Of a stretch of 19,419 nt of DNA, positions 1-6,915 are shown in pieces. This DNA comes from DASQJL01 sp036380835 (lineage in GTDB: Bacteria; Eisenbacteria; RBG-16-71-46; SZUA-252). The translations under genes and the position numbers were made by a program. The notes under the pieces were generated by a model, which saw only the letters and a list, made by a program, of their open reading frames with translations, ran no database searches and was not told the DNA's origin. The stretch's first letter is position 1. Each line of letters begins with the position of its first letter. The DNA lies in the NCBI GenBank assembly GCA_036380835.1, contig DASVDZ010000092.1:1-19419 (forward strand), in the 5' to 3' direction.

Positions 1-1
1 C

Positions 2-700
2 CGGGTGCACGCCCTGCACGGCGTCTCATTCACCGTGCTCCCCGGTGAGATGGTCGCGATCATGGGCGCGTCCGGTTCCGGCAAGTCGACGCTGATGAAC
101 CTCCTCGGCTGCCTCGACGCGCCCACGTCCGGCACGTACGCGCTCGACGGCATCCGCGTCGACCGGCTGAGCGGAAACGACCTCGCCGACATTCGAAACC
201 GGAAGATCGGTTTCGTCTTCCAGGGGTTCAATCTCCTCCCGCGCACCTCCGCGCTCGAGAACGTGGAGCTGCCGCTCCTCTATTCGAGGAGCGACGGCCA
301 CCGCGACACGCGGCGGCTCGCCGTCGAGGCGCTCGAACGGGTCGGCCTCGGCGAGCGGCTCTCGCACGAGCCGAACGAGCTCTCGGGCGGGCAGCAGCAA
401 CGGGTCGCCATCGCGCGCGCGCTGGTGACGCAGCCCTCCATGGTCCTCGCGGACGAGCCGACGGGCAATCTCGACTCGCGCACGTCGGTCGAGGTGATGG
501 CGCTCTTCCAGGACCTGAACGACCAGGGGATCACGATCCTCCTCGTCACGCACGAGGAGAGCGTCGCGCGGTACGCGCGGCGCATCATCGCCCTTCGGGA
601 CGGCCGGATCGTGGAGGATCGCCCCATCCAGAGCCGGCGGGACGCGCGCGACGACCTCCGCACGATGCCGCCGTCGGACGCGGTGGAGGCCATCGTATGA
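2..700 (+). CDS. MacB/LolD-type ABC transporter ATP-binding protein (5' end cut off)
   Basis: ATP-hydrolysing subunit of a MacB/LolD-family exporter, working on the inner face of the cytoplasmic membrane with the permease encoded next. Counting from the GTG at 5, the Walker A motif GASGSGKST is at residues 21-29. A Q-loop (FQGFNLLP), the ABC signature LSGGQQQRVAIARAL, Walker B (MVLADEPTGNLDS) and the switch histidine in LLVTHE follow in order. The reading frame is open to the left edge and the usual first 20-25 residues (EL.DVTK.Y type) are missing. The GTG at 5 is therefore probably internal and the true start lies outside the window. The stop codon overlaps the next start as ATGA, which implies translational coupling. 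A MacA-like periplasmic adaptor gene is expected upstream but cannot be seen. Family is certain; the exported substrate is unknown. Confidence 0.93.
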   Translation, partial: RVHALHGVSFTVLPGEMVAIMGASGSGKSTLMNLLGCLDAPTSGTYALDGIRVDRLSGNDLADIRNRKIGFVFQGFNLLPRTSALENVELPLLYSRSDGHRDTRRLAVEALERVGLGERLSHEPNELSGGQQQRVAIARALVTQPSMVLADEPTGNLDSRTSVEVMALFQDLNDQGITILLVTHEESVARYARRIIALRDGRIVEDRPIQSRRDARDDLRTMPPSDAVEAIV

Positions 701-1914
701 AGCTCTCCAGGCTGACGCGCGTCGCCCTGAGCAGCATCCTCAAGAACAAGATGCGGGCGATCCTCACGATGCTCGGCGTGATCATCGGCGTGGCCGCCGT
801 GATCGTCATGGTGGCCGTGGGCCAGGGCGCGCAATCGCAGATCCGCCAGCAGATCCAGAACCTCGGCACCAACCTGATCGTCGTGACGCCCGGGACGAGC
901 AACAAGGGCGGCGTGAACCAGGGGGCGCAGACGTTCAACCGGCTCACGGTGGCCGACGCGGAGGCGATGAAGAAGTCGAGCACGCTCCTGACCGGCGTCT
1001 CGCCGGTGATCCTGACGCGCTCCCAAGTGGTCGGGGGCGCCGGCAACTGGCGCACGTTCATCTACGGCGTCGCCCCCGACTACCAGACGATCCGCGGGTG
1101 GCCGGTCTCGGACGGCCGTTTCTTCGACGACAACGATCTCCGCGCGATTCGGAAGGTCGCGGTGGTCGGGAAGACGGTCGCCGACAACCTGTTCCCCGAC
1201 CAGTCGCCCGTCGGCCAGCAGGTCCGGATCCGCGACGTTCCCTTCGAGATCATCGGGATGCTCTCGCCGAAGGGACAGACGGCGGAGGGGAGCGACATGG
1301 ACGACGTGATCCTCTCCCCCTACACGACGATCCAGACGCGGCTCTCGGGGCACCAGTTCATCGCGCAGATCCTCGGGAGCACCGCCTCTCCCGGCGACAT
1401 CCCGTACGCGCAGGACGAGATCACGGGCATCCTCCGCGGCACGCACCGGCTCTCGGACGCCGAGGATCCCGACTTCACGGTCCGGAACCAGACCGACATC
1501 GCCAACGCCGCCGAGGAGACGACGCGCGTCATGACGCTCCTGCTGGCCGCGATCGCGAGCATCTCGCTCCTCGTCGGGGGGATCGGCATCATGAACATCA
1601 TGCTCGTCTCGGTGACGGAGCGGACGCGCGAGATCGGGATCCGCATGGCCATCGGGGCACGCGGGTCCGACGTGCTCACGCAGTTCCTGGTGGAGAGCAT
1701 CGTGCTGAGCCTCCTCGGAGGGCTCGTGGGCGTGGCGGTCGGGTTCGCCGGGTCGAGCGTGCTCGGCCGCGTGATGGGGTGGCGCACGCTGATCGTGCCC
1801 GAGACGGTCGTCATCGCGCTCGTCTTCTCGGCGGGCGTGGGCATCTTCTTCGGGTTCTACCCCGCCCGGAAGGCGGCGTCACTCCAGCCGATCGAGGCGC
1901 TTCGCTATGAATGA
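697..1914 (+). CDS. MacB-like ABC transporter permease (FtsX/MacB_PCD family)
   Basis: Membrane subunit of a MacB-type efflux pump, 405 aa. It has the four-helix layout of the family. An N-terminal helix (about residues 23-43, LTMLGVIIGVAAVIVMVAVG) is followed by a large periplasmic domain (about 45-270). Three C-terminal helices lie near 277-302, 330-355 and 370-390. The cytoplasmic motif after the second helix (VTERTREIGIRMAIGAR) and the C-terminal PARKAASLQPIEALRYE are family hallmarks. Unlike E. coli MacB, the ATPase is a separate protein from the preceding gene. The start overlaps that gene's stop by four bases, and its own stop overlaps the TolC-like gene's start. MacB pumps act mechanically on periplasmic substrates such as macrolides, peptides, lipids or siderophores; nothing here tells which. 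Confidence 0.95.
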   Translation: MKLSRLTRVALSSILKNKMRAILTMLGVIIGVAAVIVMVAVGQGAQSQIRQQIQNLGTNLIVVTPGTSNKGGVNQGAQTFNRLTVADAEAMKKSSTLLTGVSPVILTRSQVVGGAGNWRTFIYGVAPDYQTIRGWPVSDGRFFDDNDLRAIRKVAVVGKTVADNLFPDQSPVGQQVRIRDVPFEIIGMLSPKGQTAEGSDMDDVILSPYTTIQTRLSGHQFIAQILGSTASPGDIPYAQDEITGILRGTHRLSDAEDPDFTVRNQTDIANAAEETTRVMTLLLAAIASISLLVGGIGIMNIMLVSVTERTREIGIRMAIGARGSDVLTQFLVESIVLSLLGGLVGVAVGFAGSSVLGRVMGWRTLIVPETVVIALVFSAGVGIFFGFYPARKAASLQPIEALRYE

Positions 1915-3358
1915 CCTCTGGCGCAAGACCCGGCGCCACGCGTCCGCGCTCTGCGTGGGTGCCTGGGTCGGCGCCTGGGCGGCGGCCGGACTCGCGGCGG
2001 ATGGCGGGACCGCGGTCGCGGTCTCCGCTCCCGCCGATTCCGCGGCGGCGCCGGCTTCCGCGGCGCCCGCGCCCGTGGCGCCGGGAGCGAGTGTCATCAC
2101 GCTCGACGAGGCGGTCTCGATCGCGCTCCGGCAGAACACGTCGGTCCTCCGGGCCGGGAACGCCGCGCGCTCGAACGCGATCACCGCGCGCCAGCAGAAG
2201 TGGAACCTCGCGCCCGACCTCCGCGCGAGCGCGCGCGGCACGCAGAACTACGGACGATTCTTCAGCCAGGAGCAGGGGCAGATCCTGGACGAGACGTCGC
2301 AGTCGGTGAATCTCGGGCTCTCCTCGAGCATGACGCTCTTCGACGGATTCGGGAACGTCGCCTCGATCCGCCAGGCGAGCCGGGCCCGCGACGCGAGCCG
2401 GCTCGACCTCGCCCGTTCCCGCCAGACCGCGGTCTTCACGGTGATCTCCCAGTTCCTGTCTCTCCTGGAACAGCGGGAGCAGCTCCGCGTGCAGGAGGCG
2501 AACCTCGAGTCGGAAACGCAGCAGCTGGACCAGGTCCAGGCTTACGTCACCGCCGGCCGGAGGCCCGTCGCCGACCTCTACCAGCAGCAGGCGGCGGCCG
2601 CGTCGGCGCGGCTCGCCGTCGTGACCGCTCAGCGCGACTCGTCGCTCGGCGAGGTGGACCTGATCCAGACGCTCGATCTCGACCCGCGCGGCGAGTATCG
2701 CTTCGCCGCGCCGGCGATGGGAGACAGCGTGCCGGGGGAGCGGCCGTACGACCTCCAGGATCTTCTCTCCCGCGCGCTCCGTTCGCGGCCCGACCTGAAC
2801 GCCGACTCGCTTCGGGTGCTGGCGGCGGGCGAGGGCGTCCACGTCGCCAAGTCAGACGCGTGGCCGTCCCTGACGTTGAGCGGGGCCTACGGCTCCGACT
2901 ACGTGAGCACCGGCTCGGCGGGCTTCGGCGACCAGCTCGACCAACGGCGGAGCGGGTCCATCTCGCTCGCCGTCGGGCTGCCGATCTTCGATCGCCTGGC
3001 GACGCGGTCGAACGGGCAGAAGGCGGAGCTCGAGCACCAGAACGCGCGCCTCGACGCCGAGGCGACGCGGCAGGAGGTGGCCCTCGAGGTCCGCCAGGCG
3101 TATCTGAACTACCGCGCCGCGCACGCCCAGCGCCGCGCCGCCGAAGCGCAGGTGGCCGCCGCCGAGCAGGCGCTCGGGGCCGTGCGCGACCGATACGAGG
3201 CGGGGGTCGCGACCCTCGTGGAGCTGAGCCAGGCGCGGGCGGCGCGCGTCTCCGCGGAGAGCGCCTCGGTGAGCGCGCGCTTCAACGTGATCCTCCAGGG
3301 CTCGCTCCTCGACTACTACACCGGCGTGCTCGATCCCGACGCGCCGCTTCCGTACTAG
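1907..3358 (+). CDS. TolC-family outer membrane efflux protein
   Basis: Outer-membrane channel partner of the preceding ABC pump, 483 aa, close to TolC (about 470-490). The N-terminus has a charged stretch (NDLWRKTRRH) and a hydrophobic Ala/Gly/Trp-rich segment, consistent with a Sec signal peptide cleaved near residue 30. An Ala/Pro-rich linker (about 33-60) follows. Two OEP repeats come next, each beginning with a LDEAVSIALRQN-like helix and running through long Ala/Gln/Arg-rich alpha-hairpins (QQQAAAASARLAVVTAQRD; AHAQRRAAEAQVAAAEQAL). The C-terminal part has the typical Y.AGVATLVELSQARAARVSAE pattern. The start overlaps the permease gene by eight bases, so the three pump genes are one operon. 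Presence of this protein shows the cell has an outer membrane. Confidence 0.93.
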   Translation: MNDLWRKTRRHASALCVGAWVGAWAAAGLAADGGTAVAVSAPADSAAAPASAAPAPVAPGASVITLDEAVSIALRQNTSVLRAGNAARSNAITARQQKWNLAPDLRASARGTQNYGRFFSQEQGQILDETSQSVNLGLSSSMTLFDGFGNVASIRQASRARDASRLDLARSRQTAVFTVISQFLSLLEQREQLRVQEANLESETQQLDQVQAYVTAGRRPVADLYQQQAAAASARLAVVTAQRDSSLGEVDLIQTLDLDPRGEYRFAAPAMGDSVPGERPYDLQDLLSRALRSRPDLNADSLRVLAAGEGVHVAKSDAWPSLTLSGAYGSDYVSTGSAGFGDQLDQRRSGSISLAVGLPIFDRLATRSNGQKAELEHQNARLDAEATRQEVALEVRQAYLNYRAAHAQRRAAEAQVAAAEQALGAVRDRYEAGVATLVELSQARAARVSAESASVSARFNVILQGSLLDYYTGVLDPDAPLPY

Positions 3359-3366
3359 GCCGCGCG

Positions 3367-4689
3367 GTGACGCGGGCCCGGGGCCGGATGCGGTGGGCGC
3401 GGTGGGGGTGGCTCGCCACCACCGTCGCCATGGGGATGGCCGTCGTCGCGACCGCGTGGTCGGGCTACCACACCGCGCGCGACGCCTCGTCGATCATCTA
3501 TCGCGGCCAGGCCGATCTTCTCCGGAGCGCGATCTTCCGGACGATTCGGGAGAAGCAGGGGCGCGCCACATCCGCCGATCTCGATTCGATCCTCCGCGCG
3601 CAGTGGCCGGAGGGGCTTCGCTACGTCGCCACGAGCAGCGTCCCGGGGGTCGTCGACGCGCAGGCGGGGAGTCCCGTGACGGGCCCGGAGCGCCACGTGC
3701 GCGGCCGGGAGACCCGCGACGATGGCCGCTTCATGGTGCTCACGGAGGTTGGGACGCGCATCCGCGCGCGAATGGAACCGCGACCGCCCGATTCGCGGGA
3801 GGGGCGCGCCGGCGGCGCCGTCGCCGGCGGCGAAGGGGGACGGCCCGGCGACGCCGCCCCGGTACCGCGGTTCCGTCCTCCCGGCATTACGTTCGAGTTC
3901 GATCCCGTCACCGCCCGCGAGCTGGCGTCGCAGGGGATCCGGTCGATCGCGCTCTCGGGCGCGGCCGCGGGGTTCCTCATGCTCGCCTCGATCCTCCTCT
4001 GGAGGATGTCGCAGGCGCAGGAGGAGATCGAGCGGAGGCTCGAGCACCAGCGGCGGCTCGGCGTTCTGGGCGAGATGTCGGCCCTCCTGGCGCACGAGCT
4101 CAGGAATCCGCTGACCTCCCTCAAGGGGCACGCGCAGCTCCTCTCCGAGCGCCTCGCGCCCGACACGGCGGAACGGAAGAAGGCGGACCGCATCGTGCAC
4201 GAGGCGACGCGCCTCGAGTCGCTGACGTCGAATCTGCTCGACTTCGCGCGCTCGGCGCCGGTGAACCCCGTGCCGACCGATCCGGTCGCTCTCCTCCGCG
4301 GCGCCATCGCCGAGGTGGGGGCCAACCGGTTCACGTTCGACGCCGCCGAGGCCCCGTCGAGCTGGGCGCTCGACGCGGCGCCGATGCGGGGCGCGCTGAC
4401 CAACGTCCTCCGGAACGCCGTGCAGGCGTCCCCCGACCAGGCGGCCGTCGAGGTGCGCGTCGCGGCCGAGCGGGGCCGCCTGACGTTCTCCGTGCGCGAC
4501 CGGGGCCCGGGGATCGCGGCGGGGCAGGAGGAGAAGATCTTCGAGCCGTTCGTCACGACCCGGGCCGCGGGGACCGGGCTCGGTCTGGCCGTCGCCCGTC
4601 GCGTGGTCGCCATGCACGGGGGGACGATCGCCGCCGCGAACGACCCGCGCGGCGGCGCCGTCTTTCGCATCGAGATTCCATCCGCATGA
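3367..4689 (+). CDS. Membrane-bound sensor histidine kinase
   Basis: Sensor of a two-component pair, 440 aa from the GTG at 3367; an in-frame ATG at 3388 would remove seven residues. Layout: TM1 about 13-31 (WGWLATTVAMGMAVVATAW), an extracytoplasmic sensing region about 32-190, TM2 about 192-212, then a HisKA domain whose H-box ALLAHELRNPLTS places the phosphorylated histidine at 243. The ATPase domain has the N-box (LTNVLRNAVQASP, Asn350), the G1 box DRGPGI (about 377), FEPFVTT and the G2 box GTGLGLAVA. The sensing region contains a disordered Gly/Arg/Pro-rich stretch (about 136-170). The architecture resembles ZraS/AtoS-type kinases, which pair with NtrC-type regulators like the next gene. 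It starts 8 bases after the TolC-like gene, so it is probably co-transcribed with the pump. Signal unknown. Confidence 0.92.
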   Translation: MTRARGRMRWARWGWLATTVAMGMAVVATAWSGYHTARDASSIIYRGQADLLRSAIFRTIREKQGRATSADLDSILRAQWPEGLRYVATSSVPGVVDAQAGSPVTGPERHVRGRETRDDGRFMVLTEVGTRIRARMEPRPPDSREGRAGGAVAGGEGGRPGDAAPVPRFRPPGITFEFDPVTARELASQGIRSIALSGAAAGFLMLASILLWRMSQAQEEIERRLEHQRRLGVLGEMSALLAHELRNPLTSLKGHAQLLSERLAPDTAERKKADRIVHEATRLESLTSNLLDFARSAPVNPVPTDPVALLRGAIAEVGANRFTFDAAEAPSSWALDAAPMRGALTNVLRNAVQASPDQAAVEVRVAAERGRLTFSVRDRGPGIAAGQEEKIFEPFVTTRAAGTGLGLAVARRVVAMHGGTIAAANDPRGGAVFRIEIPSA

Positions 4690-4726
4690 GACCGACCCGC
4701 CTTGGGAACCGGAGGCCGACGCCGCG

Positions 4727-6052
4727 ATGGCGCGCATCCTGATCGCCGATGACGAGGAGGGGATCCGCGACTTCGTGGCGGAAGCCCTCGAGGACGAGGG
4801 GCACGCGACCGTCCGCGCGCAGGACGGCCAGTCCGCCGCGGCGCGGCTCGCGCGCGAATCCTTCGACCTCCTGATCACCGATCTCAAGATGCCGGGGACC
4901 CTCGACGGCATGGCGCTCCTCCGCAAGGTGCGAAGCGAGCAGCCGGAGGTCGAGGTGGTGGTCCTCACCGCGCACGGCACGGTGGAGACCGCCGTCGAAG
5001 CGATGAAGCTCGGCGCCTTCGACTACCTCCAGAAGCCGCTCAGCGGACCGCGGGAGCTCCGCCTGATCGTCGCCCGGGCGCTGGAGCGGCGCGGCCTCCT
5101 CGCGCTGCGGGACCGCTCGACCCGGGACGCGCCGCCGGTCCCGCCGCTCACCTACGGCGATCCCGTCATGAACCCGGTCGTGGAGTCGCTCCGGCGGGTC
5201 GCGGCGACGAACACCACGGTCCTCCTGGTCGGTGAGAGCGGCACGGGGAAGGAGATCGCCGCCCGCGCGGTGCACGCGTGGAGCGCCCGCTCCGGCGGGC
5301 CGTTCGTGGCGGTCAACTGCGCGGCGATGGCCGAGACGCTGATCGAGAGCGAGCTCTTCGGGCACGAGAAGGGCGCCTTCACGGGCGCGGCCTCCGCGCG
5401 GCGCGGCCGGATCGAGCTCGCCGAGGGAGGGACCCTCTTCCTGGACGAGATCGCCGAGCTCAAGCCCGCGCTCCAGGCGAAGCTCCTTCGCGTGCTCCAG
5501 GAGCGCCGGTTCGAGCGGGTCGGCGGCACGCGCACGATCGAGGCGGACGTGCGTTGGGTCGCCGCCACGAACCGGAACCTCGACCGGATGATCGCCGACG
5601 GTTCCTTCCGGGAGGATCTCTATCATCGAATCGCCGTCTTTCCGGTCGCCCTCCCGCCGCTCCGCGACCGGAAGGAGGATCTCCTCCCGCTCGCGGAGTC
5701 GCTCCTCGAGCGGATCGGCGCCGAGCTGGGGCGGTCGCCGCTGCGGCTCGACGCGGGCGCCCGGCGGGCCATCCTGGGGGCCGCGTGGCCCGGCAACGTC
5801 CGCGAGTTGGCCAACGCGCTCGAGCGCGCGGCCATCCTCGCCGACGGCGGCGTGATCGACGCGACCACGCTCCAGACGGGCGCGTCGGCGCGGGGGCCCG
5901 CGGAGCGGGTGCGTCCCATCGCCGACATCGAGCGGGACGCGATCGAGCGCGCGCTCGTCGAGACGAACGGGAACCGCCGGCTCGCGGCCGAGCGCCTCGG
6001 CATCGGGCTCCGCACGCTCTACGAGAAGCTGAAGCGCTACCGCGTCGGCTGA
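4727..6052 (+). CDS. NtrC-family sigma-54-dependent response regulator
   Basis: Transcription activator, 441 aa, partner of the kinase just upstream. The receiver domain (1-120) has the acidic pair D8-D9, phosphoacceptor D52 (LLITDLKMP), T81 and K103. The AAA+ domain has Walker A GESGTGKE (169-176), the sigma-54-contacting loop GAFTGA (216-221), Walker B TLFLDEI and the arginine-rich LRDRKEDL segment. The C-terminus is a Fis-type helix-turn-helix (NGNRRLAAERLGIGLRTLYEKLKRY). All catalytic motifs are intact, so it should activate sigma-54 promoters by ATP hydrolysis when phosphorylated. A GGAGG sequence at 4711-4715 lies 11 bases before the ATG. A -24/-12-like sequence lies about 170 bases past its stop, before a lipoprotein-like gene, and is the best candidate target here. 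Closest in architecture to ZraR/AtoC. Confidence 0.95.
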   Translation: MARILIADDEEGIRDFVAEALEDEGHATVRAQDGQSAAARLARESFDLLITDLKMPGTLDGMALLRKVRSEQPEVEVVVLTAHGTVETAVEAMKLGAFDYLQKPLSGPRELRLIVARALERRGLLALRDRSTRDAPPVPPLTYGDPVMNPVVESLRRVAATNTTVLLVGESGTGKEIAARAVHAWSARSGGPFVAVNCAAMAETLIESELFGHEKGAFTGAASARRGRIELAEGGTLFLDEIAELKPALQAKLLRVLQERRFERVGGTRTIEADVRWVAATNRNLDRMIADGSFREDLYHRIAVFPVALPPLRDRKEDLLPLAESLLERIGAELGRSPLRLDAGARRAILGAAWPGNVRELANALERAAILADGGVIDATTLQTGASARGPAERVRPIADIERDAIERALVETNGNRRLAAERLGIGLRTLYEKLKRYRVG

Positions 6053-6166
6053 ACCGCCCTGTCGGAATCGTCCTCCGACCTGACACCCTGGCACGCGTTC
6101 CGGCTCCCCGCCGGTCCCCTGGACCTGCCCCGGCGCGGCTGGCCGCCGCGCCTCCCGACCCAACTG

Positions 6167-6196
6167 CCCGTCCGGCGCACGCTTCCGCCGGACGGG
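6167..6196. repeat. Perfect 11-bp inverted repeat, 8-base loop
   Basis: CCCGTCCGGCG (6167-6177) and its exact reverse complement CGCCGGACGGG (6186-6196) are separated by 8 bases. A further GACC/GGTC pair (6157-6160 and 6196-6199, overlapping by one base) flanks it. It lies about 115 bases after the response-regulator stop and about 27 bases before the sigma-54-like site. It could be a stem without a T-tract that ends the pump-sensor operon, or a two-fold symmetric binding site for the NtrC-type regulator. A smaller perfect palindrome (GGTCC-CCT-GGACC, 6113-6125) lies upstream. The rest of the 269-base gap between the regulator and the lipoprotein gene shows nothing else I can name. Confidence 0.6.
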
Positions 6197-6222
6197 GTCG
6201 TCGCCGCCGGGCCGCGACCAGA

Positions 6223-6237
6223 TGGCACGCCGCATGC
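6223..6237 (+). promoter_or_regulatory. Candidate sigma-54 (-24/-12) promoter for the lipoprotein gene
   Basis: TGGCAC-N5-ATGC matches the consensus TGGCAC-N5-TTGC at every position but one. The invariant GG (6224-6225) and GC (6236-6237) are at the correct 10-base separation. Transcription would start near 6249, leaving a leader of about 70 bases before the ATG at 6322. The adjacent gene upstream encodes an NtrC-type activator with an intact GAFTGA loop, which makes a real sigma-54 promoter here more plausible. It is a single motif match and has not been tested. Confidence 0.5.
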
Positions 6238-6321
6238 GCCGCCTTGGGAATGATCCGGACGACGCGGGGGCTGAAGGCGCCGCCCTCGCCGCTTCGGGGG
6301 AAACGCCAAAGGGGGGCGGTC

Positions 6322-6774
6322 ATGGAACGGACGAAACGGGGCGCGAGCGCGCTGATGGCGCTCCTCGTGCTGATCGGGATCGGATGCGGCAAGGACAAGG
6401 CGGTCGGCCCGAAGCCGAGCGAGATCACGGGGAACTGGACCGCGACGAAAGTGGAGTACGTGAGCCGCACGACGCCTCAGACGCGCGTCGACCTGATCGC
6501 GCTCGGCGGCACGGTGAACGTGGCCATTCGGGAAGACCACGCGTGGATCTACGTCCACACGAAGTCGGGAGGGGCCCCCGACACGACGACCGGGACCTGG
6601 TCCCTGGACGGCGATCTCTTCAAGGTGCAGCCGAGCGGCTTCCCGTTCCAGTGGGTCTGGGACGTGAGCCTGTCCGGCAACACGCTCGCGTTGAGCGACG
6701 CCGACATGGAGTACGACTTCGACGACAACGGCACGCCCGAGATGGCCGACCAGTTCATGACGCTGGTCCGCTGA
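6322..6774 (+). CDS. Small secreted protein, probable lipoprotein with a calcium-loop-like C-terminus
   Basis: 150 aa, not assignable to a named family with confidence. The N-terminus is positively charged (ERTKR) and followed by a hydrophobic stretch (ALMALLVLIGIG) ending at Cys22, like a lipoprotein signal; the -3 residue is Gly rather than Leu, so the lipobox is not ideal. The mature part starts with GNWTATKVEYV and later GTWSLDGDLFKV and LSLSGNTLAL-like strands (here VSLSGNTLALS), a pattern seen in lipocalin-like small beta-barrel domains. An acidic 12-residue loop (DFDDNGTPEMAD, 132-143) has D-x-D-x-N-G spacing like EF-hand or FG-GAP calcium loops. A GGGGGG run at 6311-6316 is a plausible ribosome binding site. 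Position after the sensor pair and a sigma-54-like site suggests a stress-induced envelope protein (inference). Confidence 0.75.
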   Translation: MERTKRGASALMALLVLIGIGCGKDKAVGPKPSEITGNWTATKVEYVSRTTPQTRVDLIALGGTVNVAIREDHAWIYVHTKSGGAPDTTTGTWSLDGDLFKVQPSGFPFQWVWDVSLSGNTLALSDADMEYDFDDNGTPEMADQFMTLVR

Positions 6775-6775
6775 A

Positions 6776-6811
6776 CGCGGAGCGGGCTGGGGTCCGCCCC
6801 GGGACTCCGCG
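6776..6811 (+). terminator. GC-rich hairpin after the lipoprotein gene, possible terminator
   Basis: CGCGGAG (6776-6782) pairs exactly with CTCCGCG (6805-6811), with an inner GGGC/GCCC stem possible between them. It begins two bases after the stop codon at 6772-6774, the usual place for an intrinsic terminator. There is no T-run after it (CTTGCCGGATTG follows), so termination strength is uncertain. Confidence 0.45.
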
Positions 6812-6820
6812 CTTGCCGGA

Positions 6821-6850
6821 TTGACAGACGGCCCGACCTCACGAGAGGAT
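6821..6850 (+). promoter_or_regulatory. Candidate sigma-70-type promoter for the M20 peptidase gene
   Basis: A perfect -35 hexamer TTGACA (6821-6826) is followed 18 bases later by GAGGAT (6845-6850), which keeps the A2, A5 and T6 positions of TATAAT. A perfect TTGACA stands out in such GC-rich DNA and it lies in the short intergenic region before a single plus-strand gene. The -10 element is weak, so the call is tentative. Confidence 0.4.
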
Positions 6851-6855
6851 TCCGC

Positions 6856-6877
6856 GAGGGCGCGCCTTCGCGCCCTC
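6856..6877 (+). terminator. Perfect 9-bp hairpin with 4-base loop in the leader of the M20 gene
   Basis: GAGGGCGCG (6856-6864), loop CCTT, CGCGCCCTC (6869-6877). It is a very stable stem followed by CTGCCTGATCG, without a T-tract. If the promoter at 6821-6850 is real, this stem sits at the very start of the transcript, about 35 bases before the ribosome binding site, and could stabilise the messenger or attenuate it. Otherwise it is a second terminator for the upstream lipoprotein gene. Confidence 0.4.
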
Positions 6878-6915
6878 CTGCCTGATCGTCGACGGAGCAT
6901 CCGGAGGGCGCCTTG

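Noticed and set aside
6089..6103. Another TGGCAC sequence as a sigma-54 promoter
   Set aside because: The -12 part reads CCGG instead of TTGC, so the essential GC is missing at the right spacing.
4553..6235. 560-codon minus-strand open frame opposite the response regulator
   Set aside because: No family motifs, Arg-rich composition, and the plus strand holds a complete NtrC-type protein with correct domain order.
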